A stretch of DNA of 64,000 bases from an uncultured Bacteroides sp. (GCF_900547205.1 NZ_URFY01000017.1:11960-75959), one strand, 5' to 3'; counted from the stretch's first letter, positions 1 through 7,776 are shown. Numbers and translations: made by a program. Notes: generated by a model not told the origin, from the letters alone.

Positions 1-515
1 ATAGAGGGCGAACCTTTTACCACGTGCAGTGTCCGTCGGGCTAAATCGAGTTGGTTACGGATATAGAGCGAATCGTTTTCGCCGTTCTCTTTTCGCTGCA
101 CCAACACTTGTTTGTTGAGTACGATAGGCGAGGTGAGAAGCAGGGAGTCTTTCAGTTCACTCGTGGCGAGTATTCCGTAGGCAATCACATCATAGAGTCC
201 TTCGCTCAATCCTTTGAGTCGATCCTCGAAGCTCATAAGCGGATAAATCTTTATCTTCAATCCCATATCGCGGGCAAATGCCTCTATCAGTTCGTAATGA
301 AAACCGGAGATGGTATCGCCGTCTACAAAGAAACTGATTGAATTGTATTCGGTCGCTACACGCAACGTGTCTTCTTTGGTTATTGCTGCATAATCGCGCG
401 GATGTCCCGGCAGCTTTTCCTGCCTGCCGCAGTTGCGCAAGGAGATGATAAGTGCCAGTACTACGACTACAGGCACTAAATATCTGAACACTCTCAATTT
501 GGGGCGTGACTCCAT
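1..515 (-). CDS. Solute-binding family 3 / MltF-like protein (partial, N-terminal part)
   Basis: The reverse strand reads openly from an ATG at 515 off the left edge, giving about 171 N-terminal residues. It starts with a short basic stretch and a hydrophobic segment (about residues 8-26), so it is membrane-anchored or exported. The following part (TLRVATEYNSISFF, then GFHYELIEAFARDMG) is the typical opening of a family 3 periplasmic solute-binding domain. In Bacteroides such proteins are often MltF-like, with a lytic transglycosylase domain after the binding domain. That C-terminal half lies outside the window, so binding-protein-only versus MltF cannot be decided. It lies just downstream of the porin gene on the same strand (17 bases apart) and may share its transcript. 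Confidence 0.75.
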   Translation of the reverse strand, partial: MESRPKLRVFRYLVPVVVVLALIISLRNCGRQEKLPGHPRDYAAITKEDTLRVATEYNSISFFVDGDTISGFHYELIEAFARDMGLKIKIYPLMSFEDRLKGLSEGLYDVIAYGILATSELKDSLLLTSPIVLNKQVLVQRKENGENDSLYIRNQLDLARRTLHVVKGSPS

Positions 516-532
516 AAGCCGTGAAGGTTTAA

Positions 533-2575
533 TTAATCATAGAAGTTCCATGAAAGTCCGAATTTCAGCACACGCGGGTTGATGGGGTAGTGGGGAGACA
601 GGAAGTAATCGGGTCTACTCATACCTTGATTCACGTGATACATCATTACGTAGAAACGTGTACGTTTCAGATGCAGGTTGGCATACACATTCACAATCGG
701 ATAACCGCCTATCTTCACTTGGTTGTCGGTAGGTTGCAAGTGGAAATTCTGGATGGCAGGCATATAAGCTGGAGCATTGTATTTGGTGAAGTATCTCACA
801 TCAGCACCTAGCTCCACACTCAATATTTTCTTCGCCAGTTTAAAACTCATATAAAAGTTATGATACAGCGAGAGATCCGGCAAAGGAAGCACTGCCTGAT
901 CGCTGGATTTCTGCCAAGTCACTTCATTGTCTAAGTGGAAAATGCCTAACTTGAAGTCCTGATTGAGACTGGCGGACAGTACTTGTAGACTTCCGCTCTT
1001 CTGTTCGGGTGTCGCTTGTTGGTTGAAGTATGTGTAATTCTTGATGTTTTCAACTCCCGCCCTTAAGCGTGTTCTCCAACGGGCGATGCTCAATTCGCCT
1101 TCGATGCGGGTGCGAAATTCCTTATCCATATCATTGTCCCACCAGAAATGCTTGGAGTGGTAATGGCGCATATAGAACGGTGCAAGCTGATTGCTGACTT
1201 CGCCACGTGCGATAAGGCTGACGGTATCTTTCCATAAAGGGAAGTTCAGGTCGATGTCTCCCTTCACGTTGAACTGCCCGATAGCAGTTCCCACAAGTCC
1301 CACTTCGCCGATGGCATGATAATGGAGCACATTTCCTTCGCGTTTGGATAATTCTCCACCCACAAAAAGTTCATTTTCATCATATTTATCGGCACGTAGT
1401 CCTTCCAGATTCATCAGTGAATATTTGCTTATCTTATAGGAAGCGAAGGCTGTCAATCCGGCTTTGGCGTATTTATTGAAACCTTCGAGCAGAGAAATAC
1501 CAATTGTGTTTTTAATTCCAACATAGGTAGTACTGTCTCTTACTGCCGGATTCTCGGAGTCGATATATGTATTCTGATAATACCCCTCAACATTGTCATC
1601 GGAATGGAAACCATGTCGTGCCCGTTCCACTTGAATGGTGTGGATAAAGCTCGTCACCGGCACAAATTCCTGTTTGGCAGGTGTCGTATCATTTTCAGCT
1701 TTCTCTATCTCACGTTTGAACCCCAAGTTGTAACGTTGGGTCAGGAATATATAAAAGTCATGATTACGGTTCGTACTTGCATTCAATACAGTGGGGATAT
1801 TGGTTGATTCATATTCCCTCCTGCCTTCTGCCATCTCTTCGGGAGCGGTGATATAGCGGTCGTCGGTGATACCTCCGTTTTCATTCGTCTTGAGGTAGTT
1901 GTTGCTGTAGATGCCCTGCACTTGATAGCGGTCGCCGATATAACTGCCGAAAAGTGCCGCGTTGAAGTAGGCTGTATTCTGGCTGTTATAGTATCCGCGT
2001 CCATATAGATAGTCGATGTTGAAACCGAAAGCTAACTTCTTATTCACGTTTACGGAGAAGTAAGATTTGAAACGTTCTTCCCCGTTCACCTTGTTGCCTG
2101 CTTTATGATACGTCAGGTTGGTAAAGGGAACATTACTATTCGTGAAGTTAAATTCCGTGGGACGGACGAAGAAACTGGAGAAAGGCTCCATGAAAATGGT
2201 AGGCTCCGGATAACGGCGGTCGAAGAAGACGCGCGACTGACGGGGAGAACCCATATTGGCGAGGTAGTTGTAGTGCCCGTAGATTCCTTCAGTGAGGTTT
2301 GTATTCTGGAAATAGTGGAAAGCGGTATCGGCCGGAATCATGGTCCGGTCGCCTAGCTGGTTCTTGATGCGCCACATATATAAAGTAGGAGGTAGTCCCT
2401 TCACTTCCACGTTTGCACTGTCCAGTCTGTCCGGAATCATGGCCGGGTCCACCTGGTTACCGTATTGGTCGCGTCCGTCTTCGTCAATTAGCTGGCGATC
2501 CGGGTTGAACTGCGCATGAAGGGCAGTCAAGCCAATAACGAATAGTAGTATATTAATAAGTAAGATTCGTCTCAT
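533..2575 (-). CDS. Putative outer-membrane porin (Porin_10-like)
   Basis: This 680-residue protein has an N-terminal signal peptide (basic MRR, hydrophobic core, cleavage near LHAQ) followed by a long sequence rich in Tyr, Asn, Phe and alternating polar/hydrophobic strands, ending in a C-terminal aromatic segment (LSWNFYD) as expected of an outer-membrane beta-barrel. Sequences such as FMEPFSSFFVRP resemble the Bacteroidetes 'putative porin' family. The longer reading from a TTG at 2587 is rejected, because a -7-like box overlaps it and the ATG at 2575 gives a proper signal peptide. The transported substrate is unknown. Confidence 0.8.
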   Translation of the reverse strand: MRRILLINILLFVIGLTALHAQFNPDRQLIDEDGRDQYGNQVDPAMIPDRLDSANVEVKGLPPTLYMWRIKNQLGDRTMIPADTAFHYFQNTNLTEGIYGHYNYLANMGSPRQSRVFFDRRYPEPTIFMEPFSSFFVRPTEFNFTNSNVPFTNLTYHKAGNKVNGEERFKSYFSVNVNKKLAFGFNIDYLYGRGYYNSQNTAYFNAALFGSYIGDRYQVQGIYSNNYLKTNENGGITDDRYITAPEEMAEGRREYESTNIPTVLNASTNRNHDFYIFLTQRYNLGFKREIEKAENDTTPAKQEFVPVTSFIHTIQVERARHGFHSDDNVEGYYQNTYIDSENPAVRDSTTYVGIKNTIGISLLEGFNKYAKAGLTAFASYKISKYSLMNLEGLRADKYDENELFVGGELSKREGNVLHYHAIGEVGLVGTAIGQFNVKGDIDLNFPLWKDTVSLIARGEVSNQLAPFYMRHYHSKHFWWDNDMDKEFRTRIEGELSIARWRTRLRAGVENIKNYTYFNQQATPEQKSGSLQVLSASLNQDFKLGIFHLDNEVTWQKSSDQAVLPLPDLSLYHNFYMSFKLAKKILSVELGADVRYFTKYNAPAYMPAIQNFHLQPTDNQVKIGGYPIVNVYANLHLKRTRFYVMMYHVNQGMSRPDYFLSPHYPINPRVLKFGLSWNFYD

Positions 2576-2584
2576 AATTGGAGG

Positions 2585-2592
2585 CAAAGATA
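2585..2592 (-). promoter_or_regulatory. Candidate -7 box for the porin gene
   Basis: The minus strand reads TATCTTTG here, a perfect match to the Bacteroides -7 consensus TAnnTTTG. No TTG is found 19-21 bases upstream, so the -33 element is weak or absent. If real, transcription would start only a few bases before the ATG at 2575, giving a nearly leaderless mRNA. Confidence 0.4.
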
Positions 2593-2696
2593 CTTACTTT
2601 AATTGATTAATTGATAATGGATAATTGAAAATTATGTTGCATCCGTATTTTACGTTGCTAATAAATATCAATTATCCATCCAATGTTATTCATTCA

Positions 2697-3239
2697 TTAT
2701 ACCTCACGGATGAGTTCCATGCCTTTCTTGATGGCTTCCTCATTCATCGGAATCAAATGGTGGTGGCGTTCCGGGAGTGTCTTTCTCAATCCTTTGATGA
2801 CGCTTTCCAAAGTTACGATGGGGCTAAGTTTCAATAAACCGCCAAGTACAATCATGTTAAATGCTTTGGCATTGTTCATTTCGTTGGCAGCGTCCATCGC
2901 ATCGATGCGGTATACCTTGATATCTTTACGGGTAGGAGGGTTGATAATTCCGTATCCGTCGTAAATCAGGATGCCGCCCGGTTTCACCTTGCTTTCAAAC
3001 TTTTCGAGTGAAGGTTGGTTCAAGATGATGGCTGCATCATATTTACTTAGAATCGGCGAGGATATCTTGTCGTCGCTTACGATAACCGTCACATTGGCTG
3101 TTCCACCACGTTGTTCGGGACCGTATGCAGGCATCCAGCTCACTTCTTTGCCTTCCATCAATCCGGAATAAGCCAGAATCTTGCCCATAGACAATACGCC
3201 TTGTCCGCCGAATCCTGCTATAATTATTTCTTCTTTCAT
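2697..3239 (-). CDS. 2-oxoacid:ferredoxin oxidoreductase, gamma subunit
   Basis: This 180-residue protein has the family opening motif GFGGQGVLSMGKILAYSGL (residues about 9-27) and the usual length of KorC/VorC/PorC gamma subunits. With the alpha, beta and ferredoxin subunits encoded upstream it forms a cytoplasmic enzyme that oxidatively decarboxylates a 2-oxoacid to its acyl-CoA and reduces ferredoxin. It is the last gene of the operon and is separated from the beta-subunit gene by an inserted four-helix-bundle ORF with repeat ends. Substrate (2-oxoglutarate versus branched-chain 2-oxoacids) cannot be decided from this subunit. Confidence 0.9.
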   Translation of the reverse strand: MKEEIIIAGFGGQGVLSMGKILAYSGLMEGKEVSWMPAYGPEQRGGTANVTVIVSDDKISSPILSKYDAAIILNQPSLEKFESKVKPGGILIYDGYGIINPPTRKDIKVYRIDAMDAANEMNNAKAFNMIVLGGLLKLSPIVTLESVIKGLRKTLPERHHHLIPMNEEAIKKGMELIREV

Positions 3240-3247
3240 TTTAAAAA

Positions 3248-3661
3248 TTTGCTAATGTGCCAATTTGCTAATGTGCCAATGATAGGTCACATTTGCTTTT
3301 TGGCAGAATTAATAATGCTAGTTAATAATCTCAATATATCACGAAGGTCGTCCAATAATTTGTTGTTAAATGGATAATTGTCTGCTTCTTGGCAAAGAAG
3401 TAACCAATATTTTGTTTCTTCAGCTTCTTTTGCAGCAATTTTCAATTTATGAATAAAGTCTGCACGACTTTCACTTCCTTGTGCTTCATTTATATTGGCA
3501 CCAATGGATGTTCCACTTTTTAGTAGTTGATGGGATATAACAAATTTCTTGCTTTGTTCCAGTAATTCACAAAAAGCAATAATGGATAACGCAAATGCGA
3601 AACTTTTATCTAAAACAATATTCCCTGTCTTCATTGGCATATTAGCACATTGGCATATTGG
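3248..3661. repeat. Insert bounded by inverted GCTAATGTGCCAAT-type repeats, carrying a four-helix-bundle ORF
   Basis: Between the beta and gamma oxidoreductase genes lies about 0.4 kb whose left end has two exact tandem 16-mers TTTGCTAATGTGCCAA (3248-3263 and 3264-3279). The right end (about 3632-3661) carries the same motif inverted, reading ATTAGCACATTGGCAT. The only ORF inside is the four-helix-bundle gene, whose ATGCCAATG start is itself part of the right repeat. In RNA the ends could pair and present the ORF on a stem. The same right-end sequence recurs without any gene at 42761-42790. Confidence 0.65.
3287..3640 (-). CDS. Four helix bundle protein (23S rRNA-intervening-sequence / S23 family)
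   Basis: This 117-residue, helix-rich cytoplasmic protein has the hallmarks of the S23 / four-helix-bundle family (TIGR02436-like): KSFAFALSII near the N-terminus, then HQLLKSGTSIGANINEAQ, SRADFIHKLKIAAKEAEET and YWLLLC, then a Leu-rich C-terminal helix. Relatives are encoded in intervening sequences of 23S rRNA in Leptospira and Coxiella, and in diversity-generating retroelements (Avd). The start could be 3640 or the next ATG at 3634; the first lies within the flanking inverted repeat. It has no evident role in 2-oxoacid oxidation, and its place between two subunit genes suggests an inserted element. Molecular function unknown. Confidence 0.85.
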   Translation of the reverse strand: MPMKTGNIVLDKSFAFALSIIAFCELLEQSKKFVISHQLLKSGTSIGANINEAQGSESRADFIHKLKIAAKEAEETKYWLLLCQEADNYPFNNKLLDDLRDILRLLTSIINSAKKQM

Positions 3662-3665
3662 TTCA

Positions 3666-4427
3666 TTATTTATCTTTCAAATCACCCAATGGGTAGAATG
3701 GGAACATATTTTCTTCCATCCACTTGTTCGCCTTTTCAGGGGTCATCTTCCAGCCGGAGCTACAGGTCGATACGATTTCCACCAAATTAGAGCCCTTACC
3801 GTTCATTGAGTTCTCGAATGCCTTGCGAATTGCTTTCTTTGCTTTGCGGATAGCAGGCACAGATTGCACGGACTGGCGGGTTACGTAAGCTGTTCCTTCC
3901 AGTTGGGCGGCAATTTCGGTAATCTTCAGCGGATAGCCGTGAAGTTCTACATCACGTCCGTAAGGACAAGTAGAGCTCTTCATTCCCACCAGTGTGGTAG
4001 GTGCCATCTGACCACCCGTCATACCATAGATAGCATTGTTGATAAAGATAATCGTGATGTTTTCACCACGGTTCAAGGCATGGATTGTTTCGGCAGTACC
4101 GATACAAGCCAAGTCACCGTCGCCTTGGTAAGTGAAAACAAGACGGTCCGGCCATAGGCGTTTCACGGCGGTTGCCACAGCGGGAGCACGTCCGTGAGCA
4201 GCTTCCTGCCAGTCAATATCCAAATAATTGTAGGCGAAAACCGCACATCCTACCGGAGAGATTCCCACCGTTTTATCTTCCATGCCCATTTCCTCTATCA
4301 CTTCGGCAACGAGCTTATGCGCCACTCCATGACTGCAACCCGGGCAGTAGTGCATGGCATTATCGTTCATCAGAGTCGGTTTCTTATAAACCAGATTCTC
4401 GGGTTTGATTATTTCTTCTTTAGTCAT
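3666..4427 (-). CDS. 2-oxoacid:ferredoxin oxidoreductase, beta subunit (TPP-binding)
   Basis: This 253-residue subunit carries the thiamine-pyrophosphate signature GDGDLACIG followed after the usual spacing by INNAIYGMTGGQ, and an early cysteine motif YCPGCSHG. It matches KorB/VorA-type beta subunits in length and motif order. It binds TPP and, with Fe-S clusters, transfers electrons from the 2-oxoacid to ferredoxin. Its stop codon at 3666 lies immediately next to the repeat end of the four-helix-bundle insert, so the original operon probably had this gene directly before the gamma subunit. Confidence 0.92.
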   Translation of the reverse strand: MTKEEIIKPENLVYKKPTLMNDNAMHYCPGCSHGVAHKLVAEVIEEMGMEDKTVGISPVGCAVFAYNYLDIDWQEAAHGRAPAVATAVKRLWPDRLVFTYQGDGDLACIGTAETIHALNRGENITIIFINNAIYGMTGGQMAPTTLVGMKSSTCPYGRDVELHGYPLKITEIAAQLEGTAYVTRQSVQSVPAIRKAKKAIRKAFENSMNGKGSNLVEIVSTCSSGWKMTPEKANKWMEENMFPFYPLGDLKDK

Positions 4428-4439
4428 AACTTCTTCTCC

Positions 4440-4616
4440 TTATCTGTTGGTGAACCGTATAAAAAACTCCATCAGCTTGACAAAGATTGCCGCGCCGCAT
4501 ACATATATAAACACCGTGAAATCTTCCTTTCCTACTACGAAGTATGTGATAATGGCTGCCAAAGCCAGTATCAGGAACAGGATGTTCAGTACGTTTCTTA
4601 TTTTATCGGGATTCAT
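4440..4616 (-). CDS. Small two-helix membrane protein within the oxidoreductase operon
   Basis: A 58-residue ORF runs from ATG at 4616 to TAA at 4440, fitting tightly between the alpha gene (7 bases away) and the beta gene (12 bases away), with an AAGGAGAAG ribosome site just after its end for the beta gene. It begins MNPDKIRNVLNIL and has two hydrophobic segments (about residues 10-28 and 34-53) separated by GKEDF, ending in RFTNR. Its placement shows it is a real co-expressed gene. No family is recognised; a membrane anchor or partner for the oxidoreductase is only an inference. Confidence 0.8.
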   Translation of the reverse strand: MNPDKIRNVLNILFLILALAAIITYFVVGKEDFTVFIYVCGAAIFVKLMEFFIRFTNR

Positions 4617-4623
4617 CGTTTCG

Positions 4624-5706
4624 TTATTTGATTATTTTTTCTTCCAAAGCAGTAACTATTTCATCCGGGTCGGGAACGATGCCGCCGAGACGTCCGAAAT
4701 GTTCTACCTTCACTTTACCGTTCACAGCAAGGCGGACATCTTCAATCATTTGTCCGGCATTCAGTTCAGTCACAAGCATACCTTTCACTTTGTCGGCATA
4801 AGCGACAATCGCTTTCGTGGGGAACGGCCACAAAGTGATGGGACGGAGGATACCTACTTTGATTCCTTTCTCACGAGCCAGCTCCATTGCTTTCTGACCA
4901 ATGCGTGCCATTGAGCCGAATGCAATAATCAGGTATTCCGCATCTTCGCAGTCTATCTCTTCAAAGCGTACTTCGTTCTCTTCTATTTCCTTATATTTAG
5001 CTTGGAAACGGATGTTATTGATTTCCATCGCTTCCGGCTTCAACTCCAGCGAAGTTATGATGTTCGGTTTGCGGCCTTTCGCTTTTCCGGTCGTAGCCCA
5101 TGGGCATTGTTCAATCACTTCAGCATCCGTGCGGCGAGGCTTTTGTGCGGGAAGAACCACCTTTTCCATCATCTGTCCGATGACACCGTCGGCAAGGATA
5201 ATGGCTGGGTTGCGGTATTTGAATGCAAGTTCGAAGCCCAGTTCTACGAAATCGGCCATTTCCTGAACGGATGCCGGAGCAAGCGCAATCAGTCTATAGT
5301 CACCATGACCACCACCTTTTACAGTCTGGAAATAGTCTGCCTGGCTTGGCTGGATTGTTCCCAATCCGGGACCACCACGCATCACGTTCACAATCAGACA
5401 AGGAAGTTCGGCGCCTGCAATGTAGGAGATTCCTTCCTGTTTCAGACTCACACCGGGGCTCGACGATGATGTCATCACCATCTTTCCGCTACCTGCACCT
5501 CCGTATACCATATTGATAGCAGCCACTTCACTTTCTGCCTGAAGCACTACCATGCCTGTTGTCTCCCATGGTTTCAGCTCGGCGAGTGTTTCCAAAATTT
5601 CCGATTGGGGAGTAATAGGATAACCGAAGTATCCATCCGCACCGCAACGAATAGCTGCGTGGGCGATGGCTTCGTTTCCTTTCATTAATACAACTTCTTC
5701 TGCCAT
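4624..5706 (-). CDS. vorB: 2-oxoacid:ferredoxin oxidoreductase, alpha subunit (VorB/KorA type)
   Basis: This 360-residue subunit has the pyrimidine-binding and core domains of the PFOR family: GYPITPQSEILE near residue 28, AESEVAAINMVYGGAGSG, SSSSPGVSLKQEG, then MRGGPGLGTIQPSQADYFQ. It resembles proteins annotated as 3-methyl-2-oxobutanoate dehydrogenase subunit VorB in Bacteroides, so branched-chain 2-oxoacids are a likely substrate, although 2-oxoglutarate is possible. It lies between the ferredoxin gene (upstream) and the 58-residue membrane protein gene. Confidence 0.9.
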   Translation of the reverse strand: MAEEVVLMKGNEAIAHAAIRCGADGYFGYPITPQSEILETLAELKPWETTGMVVLQAESEVAAINMVYGGAGSGKMVMTSSSSPGVSLKQEGISYIAGAELPCLIVNVMRGGPGLGTIQPSQADYFQTVKGGGHGDYRLIALAPASVQEMADFVELGFELAFKYRNPAIILADGVIGQMMEKVVLPAQKPRRTDAEVIEQCPWATTGKAKGRKPNIITSLELKPEAMEINNIRFQAKYKEIEENEVRFEEIDCEDAEYLIIAFGSMARIGQKAMELAREKGIKVGILRPITLWPFPTKAIVAYADKVKGMLVTELNAGQMIEDVRLAVNGKVKVEHFGRLGGIVPDPDEIVTALEEKIIK

Positions 5707-5717
5707 ATTCGTTTCTT

Positions 5718-5945
5718 TTATTCTACTTTTACTTTATACACAGAGATACATCCGTCCGGACAAACCGTTGCACACGAGCTGCATCCGTTGCAGGTATCTT
5801 CTTTCACTTGCCAGGCATAGTTATAGCCTTTCATATTTACCTCTTTATTGAGGGAAATTACATCGAGCGGACACGCCACTACACACAGGTTGCATCCTTT
5901 GCAACGCTCTGTGTCGACTACGATAGCTCCTTTAATTTTTGCCAT
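5718..5945 (-). CDS. Ferredoxin-type 2[4Fe-4S] subunit of the 2-oxoacid oxidoreductase
   Basis: This 75-residue protein contains two complete four-cysteine cluster motifs, CKGCNLCVVACP (about residues 16-27) and CNGCSSCATVCP (about 52-63), each followed by proline, as in 2[4Fe-4S] ferredoxins and the delta subunits of 2-oxoacid oxidoreductases. It lies 11 bases upstream of the alpha-subunit gene. It should relay electrons between the enzyme's clusters and soluble ferredoxin. Confidence 0.92.
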   Translation of the reverse strand: MAKIKGAIVVDTERCKGCNLCVVACPLDVISLNKEVNMKGYNYAWQVKEDTCNGCSSCATVCPDGCISVYKVKVE

Positions 5946-5980
5946 AATCTTTATCTTTATTACGTTATCTTTGAGTTCGA

Positions 5981-6262
5981 TTATTGATTAAACATATCTT
6001 TATTGTAGAAGTTCAGGATATCCATTGCCATTGTTCGTGCCTGAACGGCGGGACTGTTAGGATTGAGATCGATAGCATGCTGATAATTATCCAGCGCCTG
6101 CTTCCAATCTCCTTTTTTTCGGTAGGCATTTCCCCGTAAATAGAAGAGCATATCTTTATCTTTTCCGACAGAATTGCCTTGGAGAAGTTGGTCTAATTGC
6201 TCAATGGCTGCATCCACATCTCCCTGATTGATAAGCTCTTTTAAGTTGTCTATTTGCTCCAT
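5981..6262 (-). CDS. Small tetratricopeptide-repeat protein
   Basis: This 93-residue protein is composed mainly of TPR helices: AIEQLDQLLQ, DMLFYLRGNAYRKKGDWKQAL and NYQHAIDLNPNSPAVQAR fit the 34-residue TPR pattern. There is no signal peptide, so it is likely cytoplasmic. It is the first gene of the oxidoreductase operon, 35 bases before the ferredoxin gene and about 25 bases after a good promoter. A role in protein-protein contacts is probable, but the partner is unknown. Confidence 0.85.
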   Translation of the reverse strand: MEQIDNLKELINQGDVDAAIEQLDQLLQGNSVGKDKDMLFYLRGNAYRKKGDWKQALDNYQHAIDLNPNSPAVQARTMAMDILNFYNKDMFNQ

Positions 6263-6290
6263 TTCTTTCGTCTTTCGGGATTCTTAGTCG

Positions 6291-6324
6291 CAAAGATAGT
6301 TTTTATTTATGTAAACAGGGCAAA
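6291..6324 (-). promoter_or_regulatory. Promoter of the TPR / 2-oxoacid oxidoreductase operon
   Basis: On the minus strand the -7 box TATCTTTG occupies 6291-6298 and a TTTG at 6321-6324 serves as the -33 element, with 22 bases between. Transcription should begin near 6284, giving a leader of about 22 bases before the TPR gene start at 6262. The remaining sequence up to 6518 is AT-rich and holds the unrecognised promoter of the divergent recombinase. Confidence 0.7.
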
Positions 6325-6517
6325 CGTGGGCGGAAATTTGCATCGTTTTGTTTTTATTGGATGTTGATAGATTGAGAAGAAACTCTTTTGTTTTTTTATG
6401 GAAAATATGGGTGTTTAACTTAAAACAGTGAGTAAACATTAAATAGTATGCGGTGTTATTTAATATCTTGCTATATTCAACCAAATTATATTATGAACTT
6501 AATATGAAGTAATTTTT

Positions 6518-7462
6518 ATGGAAAAGAATCTGTTTACTATTTGTGCGAACAATTATATTGATCGTTTGCGCAAGGAAGGCCGTTTTGCAACGGCCCATGT
6601 CTACAAAAACGCACTTCGTTCTTTTTCGCAATTTTGCAGAACGCAGTCCATTGCGTTCAGTAGAATAACACGTGAAAACCTGAAGAGGTATAGTAATTAT
6701 CTGATGGTGTCCCATCTAAGACCTAATACTATATCGACGTATATGCGTATGTTGCGGTGTATTTATAATCGGGGAGTTGATTCAGGTGCAGCACCTTATG
6801 TACCGGGATTATTTCGTGACGTGTTTACCGGAGTCGATACCCGTCAGAAGAGAGCAATTCCGCTACCTGAACTTCACACCTTATTAAGTAAAGAGCCTCG
6901 GACGGAGAAACTTCGTCGTACGCAGGCAATTGCCAGTTTGATGTTTCAGTTTTGCGGTATGCCATTTGCTGACTTGGCTCATCTGGAAAAAGCGAATCTA
7001 AAGCAGAATCTTCTGAAGTATAATCGTATCAAGACAGGAACCCCAATGAGTGTAGAGGTTCTGGATTCTGCAAAAGGCATCATCTCTTCGCTTTGGAATA
7101 AAAAAGATGCCGGCAGCCCGGATTATCCCGACTATCTCTTCCACATATTGAGTGGAGATTATAAAAGAGATGAAGAAGCTGCCTACCGTGAATATCAGTC
7201 CGCTTTGAGGCGTTTTAATAACCAACTGAAAAGCTTATCACGGGAATTGAATATACGCTCATCCGTCACCTCTTATACTCTTCGTCATTCTTGGGCCACT
7301 ACGGCTAAGTATAGAGGAGTTTCTATCGAAATGATCAGCGAATCATTGGGACACAAATCAATCAAGACTACTCAAATCTATCTAAAGGGATTTGAACTGG
7401 AAGAACGTACAAAAGTAAATAAGCTGAATTATTCTTACGTTAGTAGATATAAGATACTCTAA
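6518..7462 (+). CDS. Tyrosine recombinase of the CPS locus
   Basis: This 314-residue protein has an N-terminal SAM-like core-binding domain (about 1-100) and a C-terminal catalytic domain. Visible catalytic residues are Arg256 in TLRHSW, His279 in LGHKS and nucleophile Tyr288 in QIYLKG. The box II His is replaced by Tyr (YTLRH), which is common in Bacteroidetes enzymes. It ends 44 bases before the first inverted repeat of an invertible promoter segment, so it is very probably the invertase for that switch. A close paralogue lies at 62684-63637 beside a second switch with the same core site. In the present orientation the switch promoter fires antisense into this gene's 3' end. Confidence 0.92.
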   Translation: MEKNLFTICANNYIDRLRKEGRFATAHVYKNALRSFSQFCRTQSIAFSRITRENLKRYSNYLMVSHLRPNTISTYMRMLRCIYNRGVDSGAAPYVPGLFRDVFTGVDTRQKRAIPLPELHTLLSKEPRTEKLRRTQAIASLMFQFCGMPFADLAHLEKANLKQNLLKYNRIKTGTPMSVEVLDSAKGIISSLWNKKDAGSPDYPDYLFHILSGDYKRDEEAAYREYQSALRRFNNQLKSLSRELNIRSSVTSYTLRHSWATTAKYRGVSIEMISESLGHKSIKTTQIYLKGFELEERTKVNKLNYSYVSRYKIL

Positions 7463-7506
7463 AGTGGTATAGCTAAAGTGTTGGGGATTAGGGACTTTGT
7501 GATACT

Positions 7507-7526
7507 GTTACTTCTTAGGTAACGGA
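7507..7526. repeat. Invertible-promoter inverted repeat, left copy (switch 1)
   Basis: The sequence GTTACTTCTTAGGTAACGGA is repeated exactly in inverse orientation at 7777-7796. Its centre GTTAC-TTCTTAG-GTAAC has 5-base arms around a 7-base asymmetric spacer, the usual design of a tyrosine-recombinase crossover core. The same core occurs in both repeats of switch 2 at the right end of the window. Confidence 0.9.
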
Positions 7527-7539
7527 TAATTAATCGACG

Positions 7540-7571
7540 CAAAGATACGCAAAAATATAATTAGCATACAA
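7540..7571 (-). promoter_or_regulatory. Invertible CPS promoter, currently pointing away from the locus (OFF)
   Basis: On the minus strand TTG (7569-7571), 21 bases, then TATCTTTG (7540-7547) form a good Bacteroides -33/-7 pair. The -7 box ends 13 bases before the repeat core. The homologous promoter of switch 2 has the same TTG-N21-TATCTTTG spacing and the same 13-base gap but points to the right. As assembled, this promoter transcribes leftward, antisense to the recombinase gene, and not into upxY. Confidence 0.8.
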
Positions 7572-7624
7572 GCAAAATTTCCTTTTTTTTCTGTTTTGCA
7601 GCAATATAGGGCAAAAATCTACTA

Positions 7625-7662
7625 AGGTATGAAAAAGGCGTTTCTTCATACCTGTTTTTTTT
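7625..7662 (+). terminator. Rho-independent terminator inside the invertible segment
   Basis: AGGTATGAA (7625-7633) pairs perfectly with TTCATACCT (7645-7653) across an 11-base loop and is followed by a run of eight T (7655-7662). In the present orientation it would stop read-through from the recombinase gene before upxY. After inversion it would point the other way. Confidence 0.7.
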
Positions 7663-7776
7663 GCATCCTATGTTTAAGTATGTTTTCCCCTTCGCATAGG
7701 CTGAAAACACCTCATTGTACCCCATTAGACTAGATTTCCCTATCATTTTCATTCATTTTCATTAAAAGCACATATT

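Noticed and set aside
6518..7462. Recombinases as evidence of an integrative element or prophage
   Set aside because: Both recombinases lie directly beside invertible promoters with matching core sites, and no phage, conjugation or attachment-site features are present.
7561..7752. 63-residue minus-strand ORF inside switch 1
   Set aside because: It crosses the terminator hairpin and switch promoter, is low-complexity and Lys-rich, and has no counterpart in switch 2.
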